From Bacteroides sp. (GTDB lineage Bacteria > Bacteroidota > Bacteroidia > Bacteroidales > Bacteroidaceae): a stretch of DNA of 64,000 nt. The stretch is from positions 24,710 to 88,709 of the forward strand of contig JAJQDI010000002.1 in NCBI GenBank assembly GCA_021202275.1, given 5' to 3'. The translations under genes were made by a program, and so were the position numbers. Positions 44,009 to 54,674 of this stretch are shown here, piece after piece (the stretch's first letter is position 1; each line of letters opens with the position of its first letter). A model generated the notes under the pieces. It was not told the DNA's origin, did not search any database, and worked only from the letters and a program-made list of their open reading frames with translations.

Positions 44009-47000
44009 TTACTTGTCATTTGTGGGATCGGGTGGAGGAGATTCTGTGTGCGTGACAGATAGCTGTTGCTGCGCGGAGGGCCGTTTGCGTATGCGGAAAA
44101 CAAACAGTTCCCGAAGGCGGCTCAGTTTTTTACGCAAGACCAGCCCTACTCCTGTCTCTGTGATCTCTCCTTCCAGTACACTTTCGTAGTTCTTATTGTG
44201 GAAAAGACGTACGAATCGGGTACCTGATTTGTCGAGGCGATATTCCAGCGAAACGTTGTCTATAAAAGAATCCATATCGTTATCGGCATCCGCGCCGGCA
44301 GATACCCTACCGCCAATGACTACCTGCACCCGGTCGTTGAAGAGCCGTTTGGAGTAGCGGAAACCATAATCGGTACGACTGGAACCTGCTCCATAATCTT
44401 CTACTCCGATAGAGAAATCGGAACCCCGGAACGCACTTCCGGCAATGGCGTTGATCTGGCTTTGTATCACACTGTTCAGTGCAGTACCCATATTCAACGT
44501 ACTGCCTGTACCTGCCAGGTAAAGACCTGTTGCTAGCAATCCTACCGCCTGCTTACTACGTTCCTCCGCTCCCATACTGGCCAGCTGTTCCTGTACGGAG
44601 AGATCTTCCGGAGCGCTGACATCGAAGACAAGGTCCAGATTCTCCAACCGGTTCTTTATCTCGATGGATACATCAAAATTGACCATACGGCTGCTGCCGT
44701 CGTCGTCCGACACCGTGGCACGCACCCGTTCGGTAGCTTTGAAGCTGATATTGGGGTCCATGGGATTGCCACTCCATTCGACGTAACTGCCGTCGTTGAT
44801 GGTAAACTCCTTCAACGGGATCACAGGCACCGTATATTTAAACATTCCTCCGGTGAGGGTATAACGTCCCGACAACGTCAGATCTCCCTGGGGAGTATAC
44901 CGCAAAGTAAGACTTCCTCCGCCTTCCAGCTCCACCCGGCTGCTGCGATCCGGAGTGAGATCGGCTTTCAGACGTGCTCCTTCGTCGATCTGCACGATCA
45001 CATTCATATCCAACCCACCGAGGCTCACCGCGGGAGCCTCTTCCCGTTCTAAGGTTGTGGTATCGGTGAAGGAGACAAACGTAACCAGATCTCCTAAACG
45101 ATCCTGCACGGTCAGTGGCGAATCGAGCAGCACATACGTGACATCGGTATTTCCCAGGATATTGACACTTCCTCTGAGGCTTAACGCGTCTACCGGACCG
45201 CGCAAGGTACCCGTCAGATCCATAACGACCTTGCCATAAACCAGACTTTCGCGGGTACGCGACGCATCGAGCAGGGTAAAATTGCGTGCCTGCAGGTTGA
45301 GATTGGTGACCGGATTCTGCGGGGTGGTAATATCTACATACCCATCTATAGTAAAGGGATTGCGATTGACCGTGTAGATGCCAAACTTATCAAACAGGAT
45401 ACGGCTGTTCTCGATCTGCACCGGACGGTTGTCGAAATAGAATCGCGCTCCCGCCTGACGGGCATACAGACTGACACTATCCAGAGCGAGTTCGCCGTTG
45501 ATAAGTAACTTGTCTGTAGTACCGCTCACATCAAGTTCGCCGTCGATATCTCCTTCCAGGGAAATGACCTGGTCGGGAATAAACACACTGGCTATGTGCA
45601 ACGGAAAATGCTCCATCAGCAGATTCACACTCATGGCATCGGGAGCATACCTGCCATCGGCGTGCATCACTTCGTCTCCCTCATATCCTAAGTAACCATT
45701 GAGATAATGCTGGTCGTTCTCTCCCGGAAGCCAGGTCACACCCAGTGTTACATCCCCTACCCGCTGTTTTTCATAATACATTTCATCTATAGCCGCTTCG
45801 GCAGAAAGCTGCATATCCGTGGTGGTCTGTATGTAATGGATATCGGCGGAAAGCAATCCCCCGACCTCGGGCAGATAGGGGAAAATACGGCTTACATCGC
45901 CGACATCTATCTGACGGAGTTCGAGATCGAGATTCTGCAAAGAAACCGTATCAGGTATGGAATGCAGACGCAACCCCATGCCGTCTTTGTCCAGCATCTC
46001 CACATCGGCCAGCAGATGGCCGTTGTTGCGCAGGAACATGCGGTTGTTCTCATTGAAATAGAACTGCCGGAAAGCTACAATAGGGTCTTCCGGAAAGAAC
46101 CTGAACCTGACGCCATTTTCCATAGGAGCAGCATTGACACCCAGGTAAAGACCTTTTTCGCCTTTGTCGTTGTCAAACTCCAGAAGCAGGTCGGCATCGG
46201 TATCACGGATCTCTCCGGTGGCAGTGGCGCGGAACACATATTGCGGGTTTTGAGGTCCGTTGATAATCGCCAGTCTGAGGTTGAGCCGCGAGGTATCCTG
46301 CCGGGCTACCAGAGAGACTGTATCCAATTGAAGGGTATCGACCTTCAACTGATGAACGACTGCCCTTCCGTTGAGCCCGACACGGGGTGCTGTACCGAAC
46401 ACCACAGAAAGGTCTTTGTAAGAGACTCCCTGAGAAGCGAGATAATAGGCCAGCGCGTTCTGTTGTCCGGCGGTCAGAGAAAAAGCTACGGCAGGCATGG
46501 ATTGGCGAAGGGCCACATGATCGAGCTGGCGGCGTTCGATCTGGTGGGTGAGTTCGTCGGCAAAATCCGTGGAACGCCCGATCAGTTCCTCTACATCCGA
46601 TCGGGCCGTCAGCCTGAAATTCAGATCCCCCCCCTGCACACTGGCAGTGACCCTGTCCGCCAGGGCTTCTGCCTGGGCAGAGAAGGCTATGGTACGCCGC
46701 AGAGGGTCGGGCAACTGATCAAACGTACACAGATCCAGCTTCGCCACCTCCATAGAGACCTTGCCCTCTATATCGGGGGTTCCCAGCCGGTATTCACCTG
46801 TCGCGTTCATCTGCAACCAGGAATTGTTGCCCACGACTGTCGCGTTGAGCAGCGTACCCCGCAGCCGGGCATCGGCAGAGATACCGGTGATATGTATGTC
46901 TTTGTAATAGAGTTCTTCCAGTTCAGCTTTAGCCACCGCACCGATGCGGTACGAATCGAAGTCGATCCCACGCCCCCGGATACTGGCCGTGGCGGTCACA

Positions 47001-48511
47001 GCATAGATAGAATCCTTAGGAAGGAAATGTTCCAGTTGCAGATTGGTAACACGCAGATCGGCACTGTAACTATCATTACTGTCATCGAAACTACCCACCA
47101 GGCTCACCTGTCCGCGCGCTTCATTCATCTGCACATTGGCTTTATACTGAGGGCCCTGAATATCTCCGTCTATGGTGAGGTGCAACCCTGGCGGGATGAC
47201 AATGGCCTCCGGGTCTTCCGGACTGAAAAGGTAACTCAGGAAGCGAAGGTTGCCGCTGGTGAAAGCCAGATCTACCTTTCCGGTGCGGGTGATACTATCG
47301 GTCAGGTTGGTCAGATCACTGTTTCCCGTCAGTGTGAAAGCACCTGGCAACTCTGCGGAGATACGCGAAACACGTGCATGCCGAAGGTTTCCCTGGGCAT
47401 CCAGACGCACGGTGAGGGGGTGCGAAGGATAGGTAGTGCGAAATGCTTCGGGCAGGCTTCCGGCAAAGAGCATGATATCCTGTTTACCCAGCCGGGCAGT
47501 CAACTGCGCAAGGAAATTGCCGGCCGAGGGGTCTTCTACCGTCTCCCACAAGGTATGTAATTGTCCGCTCAACTCGGAATGAGAAGTCTGCACCAGCAGA
47601 TCTGGTACGTCGATCCCCGTACTGTCTGCCTGTAGATGGGCCGTAGCCCGGACAATGCTCAGTCCGGACTGCTCCTCCATGGAAAGTTCATGGATCGCTG
47701 CCGCGATCTCTCTCCCGGCATATCGTACGGAATCAATCCCGATCTGGATGTTGCGCAGGTAGAGGTGATTGAAATCCAACCCTCCTACAGCCGGACGCGC
47801 CAGCATATCGTAGGCCAAGGTACCCCCGGTGAGCGACAGAGCGCGCATACTATATATATCCTGGCTCAGGTCTATTTCTACATTTTCTGTCTGCAAGTCG
47901 TCTACCCAGGCGGTAAGTTCCAGCGTATCCGCAGGCTCTGTCAGGCGGAAAGCCAGCTGCTCCAGTTGCAGTTCATTGACGTAGATCTTCCAGTTGACCG
48001 CAGCGGTGGTATCTTCTTTCTCTTCACTTTCTCCCCACTCCAACGCAAGACTGGTATTTTTGATGCTTACCTGATTGATGATAGCTACTTCCTGCGAAAG
48101 ATCGACACCCCGGCTTTCCAGATATACCTCGCCGATAGTCCCGCCCAGACGCATGCCATCTATCAGATCCACCGTATTCACAAAACCTTCTTTGAGCGTA
48201 AGGCCTTCTATATTCACAATGCCTTTGAACAGGGGCATAGCTTTTACATGTATGTCTAAGGATGCCAGGGCAAGGATCGTATCCGGCACCTGTACCACCT
48301 CTACTTCAGTGACCTTTAATTTCAAAGGAAAACGCAAATCAATACGACCTACATGTACCTGCATACCCGTAGCATCAGAAGCATAGGCAGTAACCTTCCT
48401 GACTAAATAGTTCTGGACAGGAGGCACATAGAGTAAGATAGCTGTCAGGATAAAAAGAAATACCGGAATAAGTAATACAATAACTATCCGTTTGATCCAT
48501 TTGCGTTTCAT
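44009..48511 (-). CDS. tamB: TamB, translocation and assembly module inner-membrane protein
   Basis: A 1500-residue AsmA/TamB-family protein with one N-terminal membrane anchor (about residues 8-30: IVIVLLIPVFLFILTAILLY) and a long periplasmic beta-taco body. It bridges the periplasm to TamL. The family DUF490 region is at the C-terminus (about 1070-1450), with AEERSKQAVGLLATGLYLAGTGSTLN and FRYSKRLFNDRVQVVIGGRVSAG. It is the upstream gene of the tamB-tamL pair. The large size and repeated short beta motifs are normal. The C-terminal tail (FRIRKRPSAQQQLSVTHTESPPPDPTN) is probably disordered. No interruption is visible. Confidence 0.93.
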   Translation of the reverse strand: MKRKWIKRIVIVLLIPVFLFILTAILLYVPPVQNYLVRKVTAYASDATGMQVHVGRIDLRFPLKLKVTEVEVVQVPDTILALASLDIHVKAMPLFKGIVNIEGLTLKEGFVNTVDLIDGMRLGGTIGEVYLESRGVDLSQEVAIINQVSIKNTSLALEWGESEEKEDTTAAVNWKIYVNELQLEQLAFRLTEPADTLELTAWVDDLQTENVEIDLSQDIYSMRALSLTGGTLAYDMLARPAVGGLDFNHLYLRNIQIGIDSVRYAGREIAAAIHELSMEEQSGLSIVRATAHLQADSTGIDVPDLLVQTSHSELSGQLHTLWETVEDPSAGNFLAQLTARLGKQDIMLFAGSLPEAFRTTYPSHPLTVRLDAQGNLRHARVSRISAELPGAFTLTGNSDLTNLTDSITRTGKVDLAFTSGNLRFLSYLFSPEDPEAIVIPPGLHLTIDGDIQGPQYKANVQMNEARGQVSLVGSFDDSNDSYSADLRVTNLQLEHFLPKDSIYAVTATASIRGRGIDFDSYRIGAVAKAELEELYYKDIHITGISADARLRGTLLNATVVGNNSWLQMNATGEYRLGTPDIEGKVSMEVAKLDLCTFDQLPDPLRRTIAFSAQAEALADRVTASVQGGDLNFRLTARSDVEELIGRSTDFADELTHQIERRQLDHVALRQSMPAVAFSLTAGQQNALAYYLASQGVSYKDLSVVFGTAPRVGLNGRAVVHQLKVDTLQLDTVSLVARQDTSRLNLRLAIINGPQNPQYVFRATATGEIRDTDADLLLEFDNDKGEKGLYLGVNAAPMENGVRFRFFPEDPIVAFRQFYFNENNRMFLRNNGHLLADVEMLDKDGMGLRLHSIPDTVSLQNLDLELRQIDVGDVSRIFPYLPEVGGLLSADIHYIQTTTDMQLSAEAAIDEMYYEKQRVGDVTLGVTWLPGENDQHYLNGYLGYEGDEVMHADGRYAPDAMSVNLLMEHFPLHIASVFIPDQVISLEGDIDGELDVSGTTDKLLINGELALDSVSLYARQAGARFYFDNRPVQIENSRILFDKFGIYTVNRNPFTIDGYVDITTPQNPVTNLNLQARNFTLLDASRTRESLVYGKVVMDLTGTLRGPVDALSLRGSVNILGNTDVTYVLLDSPLTVQDRLGDLVTFVSFTDTTTLEREEAPAVSLGGLDMNVIVQIDEGARLKADLTPDRSSRVELEGGGSLTLRYTPQGDLTLSGRYTLTGGMFKYTVPVIPLKEFTINDGSYVEWSGNPMDPNISFKATERVRATVSDDDGSSRMVNFDVSIEIKNRLENLDLVFDVSAPEDLSVQEQLASMGAEERSKQAVGLLATGLYLAGTGSTLNMGTALNSVIQSQINAIAGSAFRGSDFSIGVEDYGAGSSRTDYGFRYSKRLFNDRVQVVIGGRVSAGADADNDMDSFIDNVSLEYRLDKSGTRFVRLFHNKNYESVLEGEITETGVGLVLRKKLSRLRELFVFRIRKRPSAQQQLSVTHTESPPPDPTNDK

Positions 48512-48686
48512 TCGACAAATAAAAATTGCATAAAGTTATACAAAGTAAACAAATTAAATCAAAAAAAGATGATGGATACTTATCAAAATGAGTACCAGAT
48601 CCGATAATGCTTCCCCTAAACGTATGCAACAGGTTGTATTTCTACTCCTTTATACGCTGGTTGCCGTACTTTTTTCTTTCTGATAG

Positions 48687-51005
48687 TTACAAAAGATCTC
48701 TGTATGTCTTTGCTTCCGACAACACTTCGCCTATCACCTCTATGGCCTGTTGTGCTTCTGAACGCATCTCTTCTGAAAAAGGCTGTTCTCTTCTTCTCTC
48801 CAGCGAAGTCAACAGTTCTACAGCCGCTCTCACTTCCAGCATGGTAAAGATCGGAAGCAGTTTATGTGCCACGCCCGTGACCTGTGCGGCCTCTTCCGAC
48901 CGAACAGACTCGGCAAGGATCTCCCGGTTCTTACCGGTCTCTTCGATAAAAGAATCGAGAATGCCACGGGCTGCTACCGGATCTTCCGCAGAAAAAGCAA
49001 GTAAAGCAGAAAAACGGGAAGCAGATGGAGAAGGGTTGCCTTCCTTTTCTTCCGGTAAGGTTAGTTGTCCCTGCCAGGAGGTTACCTTACCTAAAACACC
49101 ATATAGTTCTTTCAAAGAAAAGGGTTTATGCAGACAGGCAGTAAATCCATGCTCTAAAAAAGTAGCTTCATTTATATCGCTGCGGGCCGTGACGGCAACT
49201 ACAGGTATATCTCTGGCATTGCCCAGTTGAGACGCTCTCAGCAGTGTGAGCAGATCGAACCCATTCATGGCCGGCATCTGTACATCGGTAAGCAGTACAT
49301 CAAATGAAGCACTTCTCAGGTGCTCCAGCAACTGATCGGGATGCTCGCAAAAGACCGCATGTATATTCAGTTGTTCGAAAAGAGCAGCGGTGAGTTCCAG
49401 TTGCATCTTGTCATCATCAATCACCAGCACCCGGATGTCTGTGGAAAGCCTGTTCTCTTCTTTCGGTTGCTCGTGGTACGCTATGGCTGAAGCACTACCC
49501 TCTCCACCTACCGGAAAGAGCGGAAGATTGACGGTAAAGACGGTTCCTTCGCCGGGCTGACTATCTACATTGATGGTCCCATCCAATAGCTTTACTAATT
49601 TATGAACGATGGACAGCCCCAGTCCGAAACCCTCTTCTCCCTGCGCGCCGGGGAGACGGGTGAATTCCTTGAAGATACGTCCCAACCCTTCCTTATCCAT
49701 CCCCTGACCAGTATCAGCCACACGGATCAATAAACGGGAGTGCTCGTAGCGGGCAACCAGTGCGATCTCTCCCTGAGTAGTGAACTTAATGGCATTGGAG
49801 AGCAGGTTGTCTAAGACCTGTCTCAACCGCAGAGGATCTGAGATATAATTGCCGTCCAGCTCTTCCGCGATTTCGATCCGGAAAGCAAGTCCTTTCTTGT
49901 CTACCACCGGTTTGTAGCTGACCCCAAGTTCTTCGAAGAACTGATACGGATTGAAAGAGACACGATTGACTTCTGCTTTGTTTAGATCCAGTCTGTGAAA
50001 ATCGAGCAGGTCGTTGACCAGTTTCAACAGATGCTGAGAGGATTTCTTCATGCTTTCCAGGTAGAAGCGCTGACGCTCCTCTACCGTGAGCCGGGAAAGG
50101 AGATCGGTGAACCCGATCACGGAGCTCAACGGAGCTTTGAAGTCATGGGTAATGGTCAGCATCAGTTTCTCACGCGCCTCGACCAGTTCTTCCGCTTTCC
50201 GGCGGGCCACTTCCAGTTCCCTCCGATAGCGGTTGCTGCGGGTAATGTCTTTCCAGATCACCGTAAAGAACAGGAGAGAAAGTACCACAGCCCCGATAGC
50301 CATCCCTCCCAGCACCCGGGCCGAATGCTGGCGGACCTGCTGTTGCTGCTCTACCTGCCGCTGGGAGCGCACAACCATTTCTTCTTCGTACTGCGCTATC
50401 AGGCTGTCTATGCGTTCGGTAAGTTCCCGGTTGAGTCGGCGTAGCGCGTAATTGCGGTTTTGTATCTCCTGGCTCCGGGCTCTTCTCTCCTGGGTCACTT
50501 CCAGGAGGCGATACTGAAGGGAATCGACCGGAGTGTATGTGTCAATGATCGTGTCTACAACTACCTCTTCCGAGGTATTGACCACTAAGGAAGAATCTTG
50601 CCTGGAAGGACTGAAGGCTTCGGCCAACCTCCGGATAAATCGTTTTTTCTCCTGAGGAGCGATCAGGGAATCTGTTTTGGTAACTACCCGGTACTGTACT
50701 CTTTGCTGTTGCAATTGTTGCTGTCGCATGAAAGAGTTGTGCTGAGCGATGATATCTTCCAGTTCGGCCGGACTGATCATGGCCTCGTTGGCTTCGTTCA
50801 GCGTACGGATGAGGCGAAGCATATGTTCGTCCTTCTCACGGATAAGCAGAAGCAGACTGTCGCTCTGCAAATGGTGCTCTTCATCCGAAGTAGACAGGAT
50901 CTCCATCTCTCCCGACACAAAGCGAAGGGAGAAGAAGAGGATCAATAGCGGCATCAGATAGCCTGCCGCGATCTTGATATTGGTGAAACGGGACGGTGCA
51001 GCCAT
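48687..51005 (-). CDS. Hybrid histidine kinase with receiver and HPt domains
   Basis: A membrane kinase of 772 residues. Two hydrophobic segments (about 12-30 and 231-250) enclose a periplasmic sensor of about 200 residues with long helical, Gln-rich stretches. HisKA holds TITHDFKAPLSSVIGF (His287), followed by HATPase (LSNAIKFTTQGEI, VADTGQGMDKEG, GFGLGLSIVHKL). A receiver domain (about 530-645; VLVIDDDKMQLELT, TDVQMPAMNG) precedes an HPt domain (about 670-760) with VAHKLLPIF, so the phosphorelay His-Asp-His is complete. No cognate response regulator adjoins. The sigma-54 regulator at 54675-56015 is the nearest candidate partner; that pairing is a guess. Confidence 0.88.
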   Translation of the reverse strand: MAAPSRFTNIKIAAGYLMPLLILFFSLRFVSGEMEILSTSDEEHHLQSDSLLLLIREKDEHMLRLIRTLNEANEAMISPAELEDIIAQHNSFMRQQQLQQQRVQYRVVTKTDSLIAPQEKKRFIRRLAEAFSPSRQDSSLVVNTSEEVVVDTIIDTYTPVDSLQYRLLEVTQERRARSQEIQNRNYALRRLNRELTERIDSLIAQYEEEMVVRSQRQVEQQQQVRQHSARVLGGMAIGAVVLSLLFFTVIWKDITRSNRYRRELEVARRKAEELVEAREKLMLTITHDFKAPLSSVIGFTDLLSRLTVEERQRFYLESMKKSSQHLLKLVNDLLDFHRLDLNKAEVNRVSFNPYQFFEELGVSYKPVVDKKGLAFRIEIAEELDGNYISDPLRLRQVLDNLLSNAIKFTTQGEIALVARYEHSRLLIRVADTGQGMDKEGLGRIFKEFTRLPGAQGEEGFGLGLSIVHKLVKLLDGTINVDSQPGEGTVFTVNLPLFPVGGEGSASAIAYHEQPKEENRLSTDIRVLVIDDDKMQLELTAALFEQLNIHAVFCEHPDQLLEHLRSASFDVLLTDVQMPAMNGFDLLTLLRASQLGNARDIPVVAVTARSDINEATFLEHGFTACLHKPFSLKELYGVLGKVTSWQGQLTLPEEKEGNPSPSASRFSALLAFSAEDPVAARGILDSFIEETGKNREILAESVRSEEAAQVTGVAHKLLPIFTMLEVRAAVELLTSLERRREQPFSEEMRSEAQQAIEVIGEVLSEAKTYRDLL

Positions 51006-51027
51006 AGAACGACAAAAATAATAAAAA

Positions 51028-52378
51028 TCAGCGTTTTATCCTCCGATCTGAGGTTTTATAACGAAATCTTAGCCAGAGCATGATCCCCGCGCTGGTGAGC
51101 CCGAAAGGAAAAGCCATCCACACACCGAATATGCCACCATGAAGCACAAACCCAAAGAAATAACCGGCAGGCAGGGAAATGACGAAGTAAGAGACGAAGG
51201 CTATGATCATCATCGGCGTTACATCAGAAATACCGCGCAACGCGTTGGCAAAGTTGATCTGCATGCCGTCTCCGAACTGATAAAGTAGCAAGGGAATCAT
51301 CAGTGTTACCACACTGGTAGTCACCTCCGGATCATCGGAAAACCATCCACCCAGGGAATGCCAGAGCGAGAAGATCAATAAGGAAAGCACAACAGCCATA
51401 GCCAAGATCACATGAAAACCGGCATATGTGGTGCGACGCACATTCACGACATCTCCCCGACCGTTGAAGTTACTGACCCGTACGGCTACAGCAGCTCCCA
51501 TGCCATAGAACATCATGAAAGTGAAGGTAGAGATCGTGAGCATGACCTGGTGAGAAGCCAGGGCAACCGCTCCCAGCCAACCGATCATAATGGTACTCAG
51601 GCTGAAGGAAGCAGCCTCCATACCCATCTGTAGGCCAATGGGCCATCCCAGCGCGTTGAACCGGCGAAACAACACTCCGGACCAACCCAGACGGCGAAAC
51701 CCGATCCGATATTCTACATAGCGGGGAGAACAGAGAAAAAATGATCAGATAGAGGATCACCGCTACGACACGTGAAAAAAGTGTGCTGATACCTGCTCCG
51801 ATCAGCCCCAACTCGGGAAAACCTCCCTTTCCATAAATAAGCAGGTAATTACCAACGATGTTCAACAAGTTGGTGCCTAATAAGATCCACATGGAGACTT
51901 TGGTCTGGGTGATACCATCCGTAAATTGTTTGAATCCGTTGAACAGCATCACGAACAAGAGGGAAGAAAGTAAGATCAGGAAGTAGGGTCTGATGAGTGG
52001 AAGCAGTTCTTCCGGTTGTCCGAGATTACCGACATTCAGATAAAGTATGCACATGACAAATGTGAGCAACAGAGCGATCACCAAATTGGCAAGCAGGCTG
52101 TTGCGTAGAGCCTGACCGGCTTCCGGGAAACGTTTGTTGCCGTATAACCCACCTACCACCGGTATGAGGCCGTATGAAAATCCCGTACCGAAAATAATGG
52201 CCAGGTTGAACATATTATTCACAAAAGCAGCTGCAGCCAGTCCGTTGGTGCTGTAGCGACCGATCATGAGGGTATCTGCGAAACTGAGAACGATCATACC
52301 GATCTGACCGATCACAATAGGAATGCCCAGTTTTAATAAGGCCTGATAATGCTTTTTATAATGTGTAAACGTATGCAT
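51028..52378 (-). pseudogene. MATE-family efflux transporter with a frameshift
   Basis: A multidrug/toxin extrusion antiporter in the inner membrane, about 450 residues in 12 helices. Two overlapping frames carry it. The first opens at MHTFTHYKKH (start 52378; an earlier Met at 52438 is possible) and reads to LYLIIFSLFS. It then loses sense near 51716-51723. The second resumes as YVEYRIGFRRLGWSGVLF and ends in RYKTSDRRIKR. The break coincides with a run of C, where one base too many explains the shift. Motifs of both halves are good (LMIGRYSTNGLAAAAF in the first, IGLQMGMEAASFSLSTIMIGWLG in the second). It lies between the M16 peptidase and the hybrid kinase on the minus strand. Confidence 0.85.
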
Positions 52379-52440
52379 AGATGTGTCTGAATGAAAATAG
52401 GTGAGGAAAGGCACAGGGATCTCTTTTGTACAAAGCAAGG

Positions 52441-53679
52441 CTACCGCACAGCTTTGTAATACAGGATGGAACTATTCTCCCGGCGAAATGCCTGCCTGGC
52501 AACAGCCATAAGCTGCCCGGCCGTTACAGCGCGGTATTTATCGACTTCCTGGCTAACCATTGCTGCATCTCCCAGCAGTTCGAACCAGGCGAGATGATTG
52601 GCTACATGCAGATAGTTGAGGTTACTGAATACCTGAGCTGATTCAAATTTATTCTTTACCTTTTCCAACTCCTCTTCGCCGACAGACTCTTGCTGCAAGT
52701 GATCCAGCTCGCGACGAATAGCTGTCTCGGCCTCTTCCAGAGAAATCCCCTGAACAGGCTTGCCATACAGGTGGAACAATCCGGCATCCCGGCTTCCGGA
52801 GATATAGGCATCTATCTGTGAGAAAACACCCTTCTGTTGCACCAGACGCTGATTGAGCCGGCTCGACAATCCGTTGGACAGCACATCCGAAAGAATGTCA
52901 TACGCGTAATAATCGGGATGCGTGCGGTTGCACATATGAAAAGCCATATACAGCGCGTCAACAGGCACCTGACGCTCCACAGTGAGACGACGTTCTCCGG
53001 TTTGCGGCGGTTCCTGCGGCAGATCACGAAAAGGGACATTCCTTCCGGGGATAGGTCCGAACCATTTCTCCGTCAGACGCACAGCCTCTTCGAAAGAAAG
53101 ATTACCGGTCACGGCCAGGATCGCGTTATTTGGCGCGTAATAGGCGTAGAAAAAGTCTTTTACCTCCTGCAAAGTCGCGTGCGCGATGTGAGAAAGTTCC
53201 TTTCCGATGGTGGGCCAGCGATAAGGGTGTACTTTATAGGCCAATGGCCGGAGCAGGTGATCCGCATCTCCGTAAGGCTGGTTGAGACAACGCTGTTTGA
53301 ATTCCTCCATGACCACTTCACACTGTACGGAGAGGCTATCTTCACTGAAGTCCAATGCCAGCATCCGGTCCGACTCCAACCAGAAGCCGGTCTCTACGTT
53401 ATGAGCAGGAACAGTGAGGTAATAATTGGTAATATCATTGTTGGTCCAGGCATTGTTATCGCCTCCCGCCAGCTGAAGAGGGGTATCGAAATCCGGTATA
53501 TGCGCAGAGCCACCAAACATCAGATGCTCAAACAGATGGGCGAATCCCGTATGATCCGGAGCCTCGTCACGGGCTCCCACATCATACAGGACATTGAGTG
53601 CGACCATTTGTGTGGTATCATCCTGCGAATGGACCAGTCTTAATCCATTGGATAAAGTATGCCGGTTGATCAGAAACAT
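52441..53679 (-). CDS. M16 zinc metallopeptidase
   Basis: A pitrilysin/insulinase-type peptidase. I take the start at the Met at 53679, which gives MFLINRHTLSNGLRLV and lies one base after the stop of the isomerase gene; a longer start at 53700 would overlap that gene by 20 bp. The inverse zinc motif HLFEH (HxxEH) and the downstream EVVMEEFKQR glutamate are intact, so it is the active subunit. The C-terminal half is the inactive-type M16 domain (KVKNKFESAQVFSNLNYL). No signal peptide is apparent, though related proteins are often periplasmic. The stop is TAG. Confidence 0.9.
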   Translation of the reverse strand: MFLINRHTLSNGLRLVHSQDDTTQMVALNVLYDVGARDEAPDHTGFAHLFEHLMFGGSAHIPDFDTPLQLAGGDNNAWTNNDITNYYLTVPAHNVETGFWLESDRMLALDFSEDSLSVQCEVVMEEFKQRCLNQPYGDADHLLRPLAYKVHPYRWPTIGKELSHIAHATLQEVKDFFYAYYAPNNAILAVTGNLSFEEAVRLTEKWFGPIPGRNVPFRDLPQEPPQTGERRLTVERQVPVDALYMAFHMCNRTHPDYYAYDILSDVLSNGLSSRLNQRLVQQKGVFSQIDAYISGSRDAGLFHLYGKPVQGISLEEAETAIRRELDHLQQESVGEEELEKVKNKFESAQVFSNLNYLHVANHLAWFELLGDAAMVSQEVDKYRAVTAGQLMAVARQAFRRENSSILYYKAVR

Positions 53680-53680
53680 A

Positions 53681-54535
53681 TTACCCGACCACCGATACAC
53701 GTATGATCTTTACATCTTCTTCGGGACGATCGCTACGGTCGGTTGCCACCTGCTGAATGCGATCTACAACATCCAATCCCTCTACAACCTCACCAAAAAC
53801 GGTATATGCATTGTCTAAATGAGGGGTTCCTCCTACCGTACGATAGGCTTCCAATTGTTCGGGAGTGAAACGGAACTCCGGCTGAGTGGCGGCTTCTGCC
53901 TCGGCCTGCGCAAGCAACTTATCCTGCAGATCGTACAGGCCCTCTTCGTCGTTGTTTTTTCGGAGTTGGTAGATCTCTTTCATGTGCTTCTGTGCCAGGG
54001 AATTGAAGATACCATGAACACGGTTCTGATTGATCTGCTCTTCCATTCCCAACAGGGTACTATCGTTGTAGACTTTACCGGTTACAATATAAAACTGGCA
54101 ACCCGAGGAGGCTTTCTCCGGATTGACCTCATCTCCCTGACGGGCAGCGGAAAGCGCGCCCTTTTTATGAAAATATTTGGGATAGACAAATTCCGCAGGA
54201 ATGGTATAGCCTACATCTCCGGAACCCAGCATCTTCCCTTTGGGAGCGTTTTTAGATTCGGGATCACCGGCCTGGATCATAAAATCTTTGATCACGCGGT
54301 GGAAAAGAGTACCTTCGTATGTACCCTGTTTGGCTAATTTAATAAAATTGTCCCGGTGTTGTGGGGTCTCATTATATAATTTTACTTTGATAGTACCTGC
54401 GGTTGTTTCGATCAGCAGTAACGTTTCCGATTGATTATCCATATTTACATCTTTCTTTTGGCCGGACTTACATGCACTGAAGCATGTAGCCAGGACTGTT
54501 AAACATATCCATATTTTTAATTTCATGATCTTCAC
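53681..54535 (-). CDS. Peptidyl-prolyl cis-trans isomerase lipoprotein (cyclophilin type)
   Basis: A 284-residue protein that assists periplasmic or surface protein folding. The N-terminus has a lipobox (TCFSACKSG, Cys22) and a short linker. The cyclophilin domain (about 40-275) has NFIKLAKQGTYEGTLFHRVIKDFMIQAGDP, GALSAARQG and SSGCQFYIVTG, ending FGEVVEGLDVVDRIQQV. An insertion of about 60 residues between QFYIVTG and YTVFGEV, rich in Glu and Gln, is larger than in short cyclophilins but common in Bacteroidota. It begins a minus-strand run of envelope genes (isomerase, M16 peptidase, MATE, hybrid kinase). Confidence 0.93.
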   Translation of the reverse strand: MKIMKLKIWICLTVLATCFSACKSGQKKDVNMDNQSETLLLIETTAGTIKVKLYNETPQHRDNFIKLAKQGTYEGTLFHRVIKDFMIQAGDPESKNAPKGKMLGSGDVGYTIPAEFVYPKYFHKKGALSAARQGDEVNPEKASSGCQFYIVTGKVYNDSTLLGMEEQINQNRVHGIFNSLAQKHMKEIYQLRKNNDEEGLYDLQDKLLAQAEAEAATQPEFRFTPEQLEAYRTVGGTPHLDNAYTVFGEVVEGLDVVDRIQQVATDRSDRPEEDVKIIRVSVVG

Positions 54536-54638
54536 AGTAAATGATAATTATCTGCAAAAGTACTATTTTAAAGGATTCAGTTCTAACAAAAGTTCATAAT
54601 ATTATGCGAAGATCGATACAAGATTCCTTAAAACGACT

Positions 54639-54646
54639 TACCTTTG
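54639..54646 (+). promoter_or_regulatory. -7 promoter box of the sigma-54 response regulator gene
   Basis: TACCTTTG on the plus strand, 28 bp before the start codon. A minus-strand box (TACTTTTG, 54555-54562) faces the opposite way for the isomerase operon. Confidence 0.55.
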
Positions 54647-54674
54647 TAAGAATTAGAAACCACAGATAAAGGAT